Part shown: positions 45,633 to 56,816 of the stretch, one piece after another
How the letters are laid out: the number at the start of each line of letters is the position of its first letter
How positions within the stretch are numbered: the first letter of the stretch is position 1
Assembly: GCA_029204225.1 (NCBI GenBank)
Contig: CM055103.1
Span: forward strand, 51,799,145-51,863,144
Origin: Diphasiastrum complanatum
Lineage: Eukaryota > Streptophyta > Lycopodiopsida > Lycopodiales > Lycopodiaceae
Direction: 5' to 3'
Length of the DNA stretch: 64,000 bases
The notes under the pieces: generated by a model
What the model saw: the letters and a program-made list of their open reading frames with translations, nothing else
What the model was told of the DNA's origin: nothing
Databases searched by the model: none
Program-made: the position numbers and the translations under genes

Positions 45633-46203
45633 GATCCTACCACCAAGAATACGCCTTACCGCGTAAAAACATGGTGGTCGTCGAAATACGCGAGCTATGA
45701 GGTAGATCATGCATGGAGAAATGTGACGTCCATCGATCTAACTAGGCTAACGCCACATCTTGGTGTCTTTCCTTTTTCTCTTGGTAAAAAATTCTGGAGT
45801 AAACATCGGGTTTAGGATAGCTTGTCGAGACTGGGACATAGCCCGAATCTCAGCCTCCACCCGTTTATGCTTTGAACACATGTCCACAATTTGTTGTTGT
45901 AGCAAATTAATGACATGCATCATGTTCTCCATATCAGTCCCAACTGGACTTGGAGCTCTAGTCTCATCCATAGGGGTGTCCATGGATAAAGGAGTAAATG
46001 GAAAAAAACTACAGGGAAAATGGGGGTGACCGAGATCATCATTATTGCCGGTGTAGCTACCAAAGTACCCTCTTGGATATCTTGTGGGTCACCCTTCCAC
46101 ATCTAGGCTAGTCTGTCCCTCCTGCTTGTTGACCGCCTTGCTCCAAGATACATCTCTCTGGTCTCTCTAACACATTCATGATGTTATGTTATTTGCATGT
46201 GCT
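45633..46203. other. Unassigned sequence with a short minus-strand frame
   Basis: A 78-codon minus frame (45,983-45,747) reads MDTPMDETRAPSPVGTDMEN followed by a helical HVINLLQQQIVDMCSK stretch; it could be the start of a gag or a small unrelated gene. I do not recognise it. Confidence 0.35.
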
Positions 46204-48313
46204 CTATTTCGGTATTACTTTGATGGACAGGCCATAGAAGTCAAATGCGAGTTCCCATATGTCGTCCTCAATATTACTTAATATCACCATTTGCTCCTCA
46301 TAAAATGTATCCCACCATTTAGTATCTTGTTCTCTCGCATATTTTTTTGCTTTCTTGATTAGAAGTTTATACTCTTCTATGCACTTTCGATAATCAATAG
46401 GTCTTGTTTGTTTTTCAGCATCTTTAACTTCTTTGGCAAGTAACATAGGCATCTACTTTGCGGACTTCATCTGAGCAACTGGTCCATATTTTTTTTTAAT
46501 AAGAAAGCAGTGCTGGTAGCTAATGTCATTGACCTTTTTCAAACATAATTCTCTTGAAGACTTTACAAAAAATACTCAGGGATGAACAATTTCATTGCAT
46601 ATCAAGCAACCGACCAAATGTGCTTGAATCATCGTTTCTTCGTGAAGATCCTTTGGTAGCCGTGCGAAGTGAGACAACTGTGTCTTTTTTTTATCCATCC
46701 CGTCAATGACAATGCCAAAATACTTCTCTGGAAACCCAAAGCGTTTTTTACGATGATGCATTATTTTTTGATGTTCTGTTGCTTGTTCCTCTCCTCTATG
46801 ATCATTCAAAGCTGACTTCACCGTCGCAATCTTCGTCGGATCCCTTGAGGCTTTTCTTTTACTTTTCAATTCTACACATGTACTGCATACTCCCATTCGC
46901 ACTTTTCGTGGAATAGAGACATTATTGAAATCTCTTTTCCAAAGTTCTGTGAAATATGAATAATATATATATCTATCATTGTTTTGAATCGTATGCTCTT
47001 TGTATACTGAAAAAATCTCCATTCGAGTAAAGTTATCAGCAAGATGGAATTTACCAGTCGACCTCGTAATGAAGACGAAAATATTTCTCCATCCATAACA
47101 ATTTGTGTTGTGCAACATCACCCACAACCTTCGGAGATGGTTGGATATGACCGAACTTATTAATTTTGTACTTTATCCTCTCTAGTCGAGAGTTGTCGAG
47201 GCTCACATTTTAAATGCCCCTCTACAAACGAGGTCATTTCCCATTGGATCCTCAACAACCTCCACATGAACCAGAGGAGATTCTTGATAGTAGAGAGACA
47301 CAGACTCGTCATACTGTTGAGAATGATCAGCCTGTTGAGAATGCCACTTGGGAAAGAGGCAGCGTCCTTCGCAACATTTTTCCAGACTTTGTCGTCAAAC
47401 ATTTTTTTTAAACAAGGTATCAATTGTGAGGATAGAAACACGTCTTGCTCACTAGGACTCAGACCTAAATAAAAAGTTCTCCATCTTTTTATCTTTTGTT
47501 TTCCTGACTTTATTAAACAATTTGCATTGCAACAAAATGAATGCAATGCCTCCTGACCTTGCTGATCAGCTGTCAAAAAATCTTTCCTATCCTTACCAAA
47601 GGAACGCCTCCTGCGACGAAATACAATTGGCGAACATTCTTGGTAATCATTTTTCTCATTAGTCTCACTATTTGACTGATTGCTGCTTGACTTAGTGAGC
47701 ATGTCAACTTCCACACTCTCAAATCGAGTGTCAACATTGGCACAATGATTGTTAGAACCAAACAACCCAAATGATAATATATCGTTAGAGAATATTGGTT
47801 TATCGCCAAAACATGGTCGTAAATATAATGGGATATCAACAGATGAGAATGATAAAATCCCATTGTCCTTGCTATGCACAGGATTTAACAAATTCTTTGA
47901 CATGTTCTCAAACACATTTTTTGACACGTCTCCTGACACATTTTGTGATATGTTGTTTACACCGACCACTGGGGCTCCTTCATATGAAGAAAACGAGAGG
48001 CTCACCTCACAAGATGAATTGTGGGTAGGGTCTCTATAAATCGAGTGAAAAAAATATTTAAAAATCAACATTATGCATGTCACGACAAAAATATAAATTA
48101 TTTTAATTATTTTAAGTTTCACAAGACAACTTTCCATATTTGAAAAGGGATAAAGTATAAAAGGGCCCACCCAATATCATTTAAGCACGACATTTCCTGG
48201 TGAGCAGAGCGTTCTCGCAAAGATCCTCGTTGAGCAGCTACGAAGGTGACTGAAGGCGCAAGATCCTGCACTACATTCCCTCCCCCTTGCCTTAGCAAAA
48301 TGAAGACCACCAA
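46204..48313 (-). pseudogene. DUF7869-like element protein, copy II (divergent subfamily, internal deletion)
   Basis: Minus strand. A long frame at 48,170-47,160 has a Ser/Asn-rich N-terminus, a basic RRRRRSFGKDRK stretch and CCNANCLIKSGKQKIKRW, then LSPSEQDVFLSSQL. A frame at 47,127-46,576 reads KFHLADNFTRMEIFSVYKE, MGVCSTCVELKSKRK and FGIVIDGMDKKKTQLSHF. These align with the copies at 6.8 and 58 kb, but at clearly lower identity. The part that should carry LDN...ENKN and GHTH is missing; the frame jumps near 46.5 kb to a C-terminal piece (46,452-46,204, DTKWWDTFYEEQM). It faces away from the ParB-like gene at 48.64 kb. Confidence 0.65.
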
Positions 48314-48417
48314 GTATGTCTGTAGTGTTATTTAAGGGTATCACTCACCGCAGATTCCTAGGGTTAAAAAAATTTGCCACTGCTTTCCTAGGGTTGAATA
48401 ATATGTTAGTCTAATTT

Positions 48418-48526
48418 CGATGCAGTGCATCGATGTGGGTAACAAACTTGATGCATTGCATCGAATTGTACCACCAACTCAATGCATTGCATCGAAATGG
48501 ACACACCATTTCAATGCAATGCATCG
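48418..48526. repeat. Palindrome array II: four 15-bp sites, 31-32 bp apart
   Basis: Sites at 48,418, 48,449, 48,480 and 48,512 fit CRATGCA-N-TGCATCG (first site CGATGCAGTGCATCG, a perfect odd palindrome; the second starts TG). Start-to-start spacings are 31, 31 and 32 bp, about three turns of B-DNA, so all sites face the same side. The array lies between the two divergent genes and ends 117 bp before the conserved ATG of the ParB-like gene. It could be an operator or protein-loading site. Confidence 0.85.
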
Positions 48527-48642
48527 ACTCGTATTTTCTTGTTTCACAACGCTTTGTCTTAGAAAAGTGATCCTTTTGAGATATTTAAGTAAGAAAATAT
48601 GTTGAATTTGTAGTTTTGTTTTTTAATTTTTTTTTCACAAAA

Positions 48643-50060
48643 ATGGCTTGTTTTATTAAAGTTTTCAGCATTTTCATTAAGATATCGTTTTAAATTTTCC
48701 TAAAAAGTCTCTTTTTTTGCAAATTTTCAATTGTCTTTGATAATTTTCGAAATGTCGATCCGACTTTGTCAGGACGAGGCCATCAAAGCCTATTTTGATA
48801 AAGCTCTAGTTACTTTGGTGAATAATTATAAAATATATTTTTAATCTTGTTTGTTTCATGCTTAGCATAGTTGTTATTAGATATAAATTTATTTAAACTT
48901 TTAGATTTAGGCTTTTGGTCATTATATTTTAAACTTGATTTTTGTTTCTGTTCAGAGCATGAAGTAATGATTAAAAATGGTTTTAGCTGCTATTGTTGAG
49001 GGAAAAGATTCGGTCTATTCATTACGAAATTCAAAAGGTGTATCTATTGGACCTCGCAAGCCCGCTTCTACCACTGCTCAGGTCACAAAGCCAGCCTCTG
49101 AAAATGTTGAGGATGAAACCGTAGCCATCCCTCATCCCAAAAAAAAAAGATCTCATAATATTTCTGAGACTTCGCCCACTAGACCTAAGTCATGCCCAAA
49201 GACCATGGCTACACATCGCCATAAGTTCATCCCTTCTGCTGAAAGCAAAAAAGCCGCCACCGAACCATCTTTGTCGCTACCTGGTGCATCCATCCGCCCA
49301 TTACAAGACAGCTCCGAACTTGCCAAATTAAGAGAGGATATCCATAAAACAAAAAAAATAAAAGGAACAACTTTAATTTTAGACATAAATTAGTGTGATA
49401 GGCCACCTGTACACCCAATAACAGGAGACAGGCCAATGAAAGATAAAGAGCCTAATGAAACACATGTACATAATTTAAAAATAAAATTTAAAGATCATAT
49501 ACAGGCCATAGTTACTCCCTTTGTTGTTTTGGTTGATCCCAACGAATGCAACGATGTTGCAAATTCTGATTTTTCTTTAATAGATTCATATCATTTTTTT
49601 GTTCTTGGGGGGATACACAATTTACAAGCTCGAAAACAATTATCTCAAGAAAATCCCCATATCCCAAGCTTTCGAAATGTGAGTGCCATTGCATTTGCTG
49701 GCCTGACAATGGACCACAATATTGATCAGGACTACCGGATGAAGATGACCGTGATATAAAGAATTCATTTTTTTCACAAAGAATACATGAGAGTCTCCAA
49801 AGCAGGAGATGTGAATCAACTTGAGCTGAAAGCACTATGTGCTTAAGAGACAGGCTTGCCTTTTGATTTGAAAAATCCTACGCAGTCTTACTAAATACGA
49901 TAATTTTTTTCAGCTTGCTTTTCGCAGTGGCCAAGTAATTTGTTTGGCTATGCTCGTCATGGAATGCTCTTGTCATAATATATGTTATAATCTTTTTAAA
50001 TTGTTTGTATCAGACTAAAATTTTGAACTCAATTTTAATATTGGTTAAATTCGTTATCAA
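48643..50060 (+). pseudogene. ParB-like element protein, copy II
   Basis: The ATG at 48,643 (MACFIK) and its flank match the copy at 56,242 on the other strand. A second part reads RLCQDEAIKAYFDKALVTLV near 48,757-48,820. After an intron (acceptor near 48,956) the linker MVLAAIVEGKDSVYSLRNSKG and KKAATEPSLSLPGASIRP follow, then HVHNLKIKFKDHIQAIVTPF and FFVLGGIHNLQARKQL. The GxHxLxA motif is kept; a 24-base deletion removes the EGAKLLAW part. In-frame stops occur near 49,391, 49,757 and 49,843. The sequence stops matching near 50,060, after the intron that precedes VWALVDKIF in copy I, so the last exons are lost. Confidence 0.6.
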
Positions 50061-50657
50061 TTAATTCTTTATCAATTAACTTGACAAGACAAAGACGTTG
50101 TCGTTTATCATTTACATATATGAAGTAAAAAAAGCTAACGAGAAGGACCAAATATAAGAAATACCAACCATTAATTAAGAATTTCATTCAAATTTAAGCC
50201 CCTCTTAAATGGTGACTTAATCCTGAATTTTAGTGACATCATGATTCATGACCGCATATTATTGCCTTTGCCTTTGGCCAAGGCCCAAAAGCGTATGGTG
50301 ATACAAATTCATGTCGGGATGTTGTCCGAAGAGAAACAGTCTACGGATTTCAAAGAGAGATTATATTCTCGAAGATCTTCATATGAAAAGGATCAGAAAT
50401 TGACCACATATTATTGCCTTTGCCTTTGGCCGAGGCCCAAAAGCATATGGTCCGAAGAGAAACAGTCAACGGATTTCAAAGAGAGATCAGAAATTGACTT
50501 GGCACACTTTTCCAGGCAATTCTTTTGCAAAGGAGAAACGGGTCAACAAGAAAAACCAAAAGAGAAAAGACAGCTCTAAATTGCATCCATCCAAAAAACA
50601 GCATCAAGGGATGTCATCACAATACTAACGCTTTCATTGCAATGTCTTGTGACTTAT
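50061..50657. other. Upstream region of the dioxygenase pseudogene with a 151-bp direct repeat
   Basis: ATATTATTGCCTTTGCCTTTGG begins at about 50,257 and again at about 50,408, followed both times by a GAGAAACAG-GGATTTCAAAGAGAGA block, so the promoter-side DNA is partly duplicated. No gene is seen. Confidence 0.6.
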
Positions 50658-50665
50658 TATAAATA
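50658..50665 (+). promoter_or_regulatory. TATA box of the 2OG-dioxygenase copy
   Basis: TATAAATA about 220 bases upstream of the ATG at 50,879, in a normal position for a plant core promoter with a 5' UTR of roughly 190 bases. The UTR end and ATG context are shared with the relic at 8,861-8,885. Confidence 0.6.
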
Positions 50666-50878
50666 GCGAGGCTATCTGACTCTATTAACAAACAGTTCCC
50701 ATTTACTCCTTGTCACTCATCATCATCAAATACAGTACGCACTAGCTATAGTGAGAGTAGTATCTGAGAGAAGACACACATCCCAGTTGCTATGCTCGAA
50801 CACACACAGTGTAGTGCATGTACATCCATTATTCGGCATTAATATATAATTAGTAGATCATCTACAGACTGATTACTC

Positions 50879-52122
50879 ATGGCAACTTTGAAGCCAATTG
50901 ATCTGTCAGGCCTAAACGATGAACGACTGGCTTCTTCCGTCAGGGCTCAGGGCTCAGATTGCTGAGGCCTGTGAAAAGAATGGCTTCTTCCAAGTTATCA
51001 ATCACGAGGTGCCAGTAGAGCTCCTGGATAAGCTGAAAGAAGTGGGTACAAAGTTCTTTGATCCGCCCAAGGACGAAAAGCTTGTATATGCTGGAAAGCC
51101 AGTGATTGGAGCTGAGGGCTATGGTAGCCGTATGGTCCTTACCGACGCGGAGCCCAAGTTCTGGCGGAAATTTGTGGAGCTTCACACTCTTCCATTATCG
51201 GAAAGGCATTATAACTACTGGCCACAGCAGCCAGCTGAATTCAGAGAGACTGTGGAGAAGTACACAGCAGCATTACTGGACCTAGCTCACCGGCTGCTGG
51301 CTGTCATCTCTGAGAATCTTGGGCTCAGACCCACTTACCTGAAGGAGGCTCTCGGGGAGACACAGCAGAACATAGTATTCCAGTGCTATCCCCCCTGCCC
51401 AGAGCCAGGAAAAACTCTTGGCCTGCCCGCACACTCTGACATTGGGGGCATCACCATTCTGATGTAAGAGGGCGACGGATTGCAAGTGGCTGCCCCTAAC
51501 GATACATGGGAGCTGGTTCCAAATCATCCGAATGCTTTCGTTGTCAATCTGGCAGATCAAATCGAGGTAAATACTTTTGGGTCTAATTCATGACAAAAAT
51601 AAAAATCACGTTCAACACAGCACGACAACTTGTATGCCTTTTTAATTTGTCTCCTTCCATGCCCAACCAGACTAACGTGAGTATGAACTCGTTCGTAATG
51701 AACCTTAAACCCTGAACCCTAAACCCAGAATTTGACCTTTGTTACCCCTTTCAAGCACTTCCTAGACGCACGAGCCTTCGCACGCGACGGTTCAGTCTGT
51801 ATTTCTCAACGGATCATGTAGATAAGTAAATTGACATGACTGCTGAATTTATGGAGTGCAGATGATTACGAATGGGAGATACAAAAGCGCCAACCACAGA
51901 GCAATTGTAAACAGCGACCGCACAAGGCGGTCCTACGTAACCTTTTACCATCCAGCAAAAGATCAAAAGATCTTTCCCGCACCCGAGCTAGTGGATGCGA
52001 AGGTGGGTCCTTTGTACAGGGAACTCTTCTACATAGAATATTTGCAAGCTTTGGCAGCTGGACGCTTTGGAGATAAACGTCTAGTTCAGTCATTTGCCAA
52101 CAACCACCCTCAAATCAGTTGA
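50879..52122 (+). pseudogene. 2-oxoglutarate/Fe(II) dioxygenase (DOXC-like), two exons, disrupted
   Basis: Exon 1 is 50,879-51,566 and exon 2 is 51,862-52,122, with a gtaaat...gcag intron. It starts MATLKPIDLSGLNDERL, then IAEACEKNGFFQVINHE (DIOX_N). The 2OG-Fe(II) core has HSD in LPAHSDIGGITILM, the distal His in NGRYKSANHRAI and RRSY as the RxS that binds 2-oxoglutarate. Such enzymes hydroxylate or desaturate flavonoids, gibberellins or related metabolites in the cytosol; the substrate cannot be told here. Two lesions kill it: a 7-base duplication (ggctcag) near 50,950 shifts the frame, and CAA became TAA just after ITILM at 51,465. Otherwise it is close to intact, so the loss looks recent. 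Confidence 0.85.
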
Positions 52123-53876
52123 CTTCAAGTTTCTCCATGATTGTTGAGTACTGTTCAAAGGAGATGATAAAGGCGTAGATTTGATTGATATAAATTTTAT
52201 CTAAAGCAGGTTGAACGGTACTGCGTTCCAGCTAACTACTTGAGCGATGTCACCCTTAATAAGTCTTGGATGAGCCGGAGCAGGTGCATGGTTTAATCAG
52301 GATGGCTACGTGAAATTGTGCACATTAACTCAATTTGTCATCATTTATGTTTTTTACAGCTGTTTATAGAAAGAATACAATGTGATTGGAACCACCTACT
52401 GCAAACTCTCTTCATATGGGCTCAGATTGCTGAGGCCTGTGAAAAGAATGGCTTCTTCCAAGTTATCAATCACGGCGTGCCAGTAGAACTCACGGATAAG
52501 CTGAGAGAAGTGGGTCGGAAGTTTTCTGATCTGCCCAAGGACGAAAAGCTTGTATATGCTGGAAAACCAGTGATTGGAGCTGAGGGCTATGGTAGCCGTA
52601 TGGTCCTAACCGACGCTGAGCCCAAGTTCTGGCGTGAATCTGTGGAGCTTCACACTCTTCCATTATCGTAAAGGCATTATAACTACTGGCCACAGCAGCC
52701 AGCTGAATTCAGAGAGACCGTGGAGAAGTACACAGCAGCATTACTGGACCTAGCTCACCGGCTGCTGGCTGTCATCTCCGAGAATCTTGGGCTCAGACCC
52801 ACTTACCTGACGGAGGCTCTCGGGGAGACACAGCAGAACATAGTATTCCAGTGCTATCCCCCTGCCCAGAGCCAGGAATTAAAACTCTTGGCCTGCCTGC
52901 ACACTCTGACATTGGAGGCATCACCATTCTGATTTAAGAGGGCGACGGATTGCAAGTGGCTGCCCCAAACGATACATGGGAGCTGGTTCCAAATTTTCCG
53001 AATGCATTCGTTGTCAATCTGGCAGATCAAATCGAGGTAAATACTTTTTTGGGTCTAATTCATGACAAAAAATAAAAATCAATTACAACAAAGCACGACA
53101 ACTTGTATGCCTTTTTAATTTGTATGTATTAACTCGTTCGTAGTGTTTGCTAACGTCGAGCCCAAAATTTGACCTTTGTTACCCCTTTCAAGCACTTCCA
53201 AGTTCCCAGTCTGCACGGGACGTTGCACTCTGTATTTATCAACTTATCATGTAGATAAGTAAATTGACATGACTGCTGAATTTATGGAGTGCAGATGATT
53301 ACGAATGGGAGATACAAAAGCGCCAACCACAGAGCAATTGTAAACAGCGATCGCACAAGGCGATCCTACGTAACCTTTTACCATCCAGCAAAAGATCAGA
53401 AGATCTTTCCCGCACCCGAGCTAGTGGATGCGAAGGTGGGTCCTTTCTACAGGGAACTCTTCTACATAGAATATTTGCAAGCTTTGGCAGCTGGACGCTT
53501 TGGAGATAAACGTCTAGTTCAGTCATTTGCCAACATCCACCCTCAAATCAGTTCACTTCAAGTTTCTTCATGATTGCTGAGTGGTCAAAGGAGATAATAA
53601 AGGCGTAGATTTGTAGTATTTACTCCTGGATTGATATAAATTTATCTAAAGCAGGTTGAACGGTATTGCGTTCCAGTTAACTACTTGAGCGATTGCACCC
53701 TTAGTAAGTTGCGGATGAGCCGGAGCAGGTGTATAGTTTAATGAGAATGGCTACGTGAAATTGTTCAGATTAACTCAATATGTCATCATTTATTTTTTGA
53801 CAGCTTCTTTGACTGTTTATAGAAAGAAGACAATGTGATTGGAACCACCTACGGCAAACTCTATTCCCCTATGGGC
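50950..53876. repeat. Tandem duplication of the dioxygenase gene, period about 1.46 kb
   Basis: The block from CTCAGATTGCTGAGG in exon 1 to about 300 bases past the stop is repeated at about 52,421-53,876. The joint is TTCATATGGG|CTCAGATTG. The second unit ends with CTATGGG|CTGTTGG, showing the same unit end without a third copy. The second copy therefore lacks promoter and first codons. Confidence 0.8.
52421..53573 (+). pseudogene. 2OG-dioxygenase, second tandem copy (5' truncated, disrupted)
   Basis: Starts at AQIAEACEKNGFFQVINHG without the first 25 codons. Exon 1 has a TAA in TLPLS-x-RHYNYWP (near 52,668), a frameshift after FQCYPP near 52,864, and a TAA in place of CAA after the iron-binding segment. 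Exon 2 (53,295-53,573) is open and has the His and RxS motifs; its normal TGA has become TCA, adding SLQVSS before a new stop. No promoter is present. Confidence 0.85.
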
Positions 53877-55415
53877 TGTTGGCATTTATTTTCAATTTTG
53901 CTAGGAAGTATGAAATCACACTACACCATGTAGAAGATGAGTATAATGTAATACTAGGAGTGATCACTTGATCCCTGTTTTTGTAGGGAAGTAGAATCTA
54001 GATCGACCCCATCAACATGAGAACTTCCTGCAGGACAGGCTAAGACACATCCAGCATAATTTCGTGATACTCGAACTCGAGGTTTGTTCCGACTTACACT
54101 GATTCCTACCCGAGTTAATAGATGTACCCATTATCAACAGATTCATCAATAAAAGTACAGATTTCTTTTTAGGATGTGCAGATCTATTTTCATAAATCCT
54201 AATGAAAATAAAATTGAATGTAGTTCTACACTACAAAATGTGGATCTACAACAAACAATAGGAGACAAACTGCTACAATACTGTACAAGTACTTGGAACT
54301 GCTACTAGTTGTGTTAGCCAATTGCTTGGATGATGTTAGAGCCCAAAAATCAGCATAAAAAACTGTAAAACAATTTCATATCAAGAACTAATGTAACAAA
54401 TACTCATGGGAAAATCATAGAACTAGTCATCACAATTGAATATTCTTCTAAAAAGAACACCCAAGCTTTACAAATGTATCATATAATTCATAGATCTGTC
54501 ATTTGAAAGCTCAAAAAAAATGTCAATGGAGGTTGGAATAGATGTCGAAATAGACACTAGTATGCTATTAGAACTAGCATGATTTATTTCGAGCTCCATT
54601 CCGACCCTGAAAGTCCCTTAGGAAGCTCCTATGATGATGATCTATCTGAAATCCTATGATGAATATTGGTCCAATATCCAATAATGAAATCTGCAAAACA
54701 AAAACCAATTTTGCAGTTTGTTTAGTTTAGTATCACAAAAAATAGTTGTAACAAATTAATTTTACAAAAAGAGCAACAAAAGCAATCTAGCATATCCACC
54801 AAATCGCCATAATCTGGCATCGGTACAGCCATTGGAATAAGCACTGATTTAACAAATCAAACAGAGTTGTATATTCGATGGGTATTTCGACTCTCTGGAA
54901 GTCTAGACCAACATCACCCTGGACTAAGGGTCTAAATCGTCCTCATCCAGCACCCTCACCTGGAATAGCAAACGCTGCAAACATGGTGACCAAAAAAGAG
55001 AGAAATGACTTGGAGACCCTCTTTTTTTAATTTTTTAATTTTTTTTAAAAAGTATCCAAATTTAAAATGCTTCAAATAAATATATTGTAATGTTAAAAAA
55101 ATGTTGTATTTTGCAAGAAAATAATTCAAGCTACAAAAATTTGGTCAATAGATTTTCATAAATAAATTAAAATGAGCTTATATTGAATAATAATGCTATT
55201 TAAAATAAAATCATTAGATACACAATCACTAAAATACCTAAAAAATATTTTTTGCTTACTTAAAACAAAAGCTATAGTTTTTTTTTTTGGAATTTTAAGA
55301 GTTTTCTAAATTACAATTCTTGTATCGAAAAGAATATTTTTTAAATTATATTAAACATTTGAATCAATATTTTTTAAAATTTTAAATTTTTGAAAATCTT
55401 TACTTATACCCACTG
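53877..55415. other. Unassigned AT-rich sequence
   Basis: About 1.5 kb without a supported gene. An imperfect hairpin has 22-base arms at 54,531-54,552 and 54,585-54,606 (18 of 22 match) with an inner ATGCTA...TAGCAT pair. The part from 55.0 to 55.4 kb is very AT-rich. The ParB-like gene is cut at its right edge. Confidence 0.45.
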
Positions 55416-56242
55416 TGTGACTTAGGTCTAGTGGGAGAAGACTCAGAAATATTATGAGATCTCTTTTTTCTGGGATGAGGGACAGCTACAGTTTCATCCT
55501 CAACATTTTCAGATGTCGGCTTTGTGACCTGAGCAGTGGTAGAAGCGGGCTTGCGAGGTCCAATAGATACACCTTTTGAACTTCGTAATGAATAGATTGG
55601 ATCTTTCCTCTCAACAATAGTAGCTAGAACCTTTTTTAGGCATTGCTTCATGCTCTGGACAGAAACAAAAATCAAGTTTAAAATATAATGAGTAAAGGCT
55701 TTTATCTAAAAGTTTAAAGAATTTTAAATTTAGTAACAACTATGCTAAGCATGAAACAAATGTAGACAAATATGAATAAAAATATGTTTTATAATTACAT
55801 ACCAAAGTAACTAGAGCTTTATCAAAATAGGCTTTGACCTCATCTTGGCAAAGTCGGAACTTTATCATAGTCTCGTTCAGAATGAAAATAGAACGAGACT
55901 TATCCGTCTCCTTTAAAACCTTCTTCCTGATCCTCATCTGGTTGATCAGCAAGCAATCTTCCTTGAACTTTGAATTGTGAGTCTCCCCTGCTAGGCTTCT
56001 CAGCTAAATGAATAAAAAGCTCCGAAAGCTTTGTGTTGTTGACCCCTTTGGTGAAGTAGTACATGAATTTTTTCTTATCTTTCAACGGAATATCTTGAGG
56101 TTTTCCCGAAATCTTAAAAAAAATCCTCGACATTTCGAAAATTATCAAAGACAATTGAAAATCTGCAAAGAAAAAGACTTTTTAAGAAAATTTAAAACAC
56201 TACCTTGATGAAAATTTTGAAAACTCTAATGAAACAAGCCAT
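55416..56242 (-). pseudogene. ParB-like element protein, copy III (N-terminal part)
   Basis: Minus strand. A conserved ATG at 56,242 (MACFIRVFKIFIK) precedes a possible gt-ag intron to about 56,163. A frame at 56,154-55,900 reads MSRIFFKISGKPQDIP, FTKGVNNTKLSELFIH and an acidic DQPDEDQEEG. A further frame has FRLCQDEVKAYFDKALVTL up to a donor near 55,803; after the acceptor near 55,657 it reads SMKQCLKKVLATIVERKDPI and the Ser/Pro linker. At 55,416 it is cut, so the GxHxxxxA domain is lost. It gives the best view of the N-terminal region. A palindrome-like site CTATGCTAAGCATGA lies in its intron at 55,740. Confidence 0.6.
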
Positions 56243-56363
56243 TTTTGTGAAAAATCTTTGAAAAACAAAACTACAAATTCAACACATTTTCTTACTAAAA
56301 CATCTCAAAAGAATCACTTTTCTCACACAAAGCCTTGTAAAACAAGAAAAATACGAGGAGCGA

Positions 56364-56816
56364 CCTATGCTAAGCATAGGTTGTATTCGGGTCCTTAGAA
56401 ACAACTTATGCTCAACATAGGAAGCAGGCGGGATTTTTCAATTCTAACAGCCTTTCGACCTATGTTGAGCATAGGCTGGACTAGAGCACACGAGTGACGA
56501 CATATGATGAGCATAGGTTGCATCTCTGGTCGTCTTCTAGCCCATGCTCAGCATAGGTCGTTACTCGCGCGCTCTAGTCCAACCTATGCTCATCATAGGA
56601 TGTCTTTGCAATTTGCTTGCTAACCTATGCTGAGCATAGGTTGGAAGAGGTCTAGAGATGCAACCTATGCTCAACATAGTCGAACTGTGGTTAGAATAGA
56701 GAAATATCGCCGGAATCCTATGCTGAGCATAGGATGTTACTAAGGACCTGAACGCAATATATGCTCAACATAGGTTAGAGGAGAGAACTCGTGCAAGCAC
56801 CTATGCTGAGCATAGG
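56364..56816. repeat. Palindrome array III: eleven 17-bp sites in helical phase
   Basis: Sites start at 56,364, 56,405, 56,459, 56,501, 56,541, 56,583, 56,624, 56,664, 56,717, 56,758 and 56,800. The consensus is CCTATGCT-N-AGCATAGG; the sites at 56,364, 56,624 and 56,717 are perfect odd palindromes. Spacings are 41, 54, 42, 40, 42, 41, 40, 53, 41 and 42 bp, close to four or five turns of B-DNA. Spacer sequences are not direct repeats, but several are inverted copies of others. The array lies between the divergent ParB-like and DUF7869-like genes, starting 122 bp from the ParB-like ATG. It is not a CRISPR: the context is eukaryotic and the repeats are short palindromes. Confidence 0.92.

Noticed and set aside
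56364-56816. CRISPR array (regular short repeats with unique spacers)
   Set aside because: Repeats are 17-bp palindromes with variable bases, spacers are related to each other as inverted copies, and the context is eukaryotic mobile DNA with introns. No cas-like gene is present.
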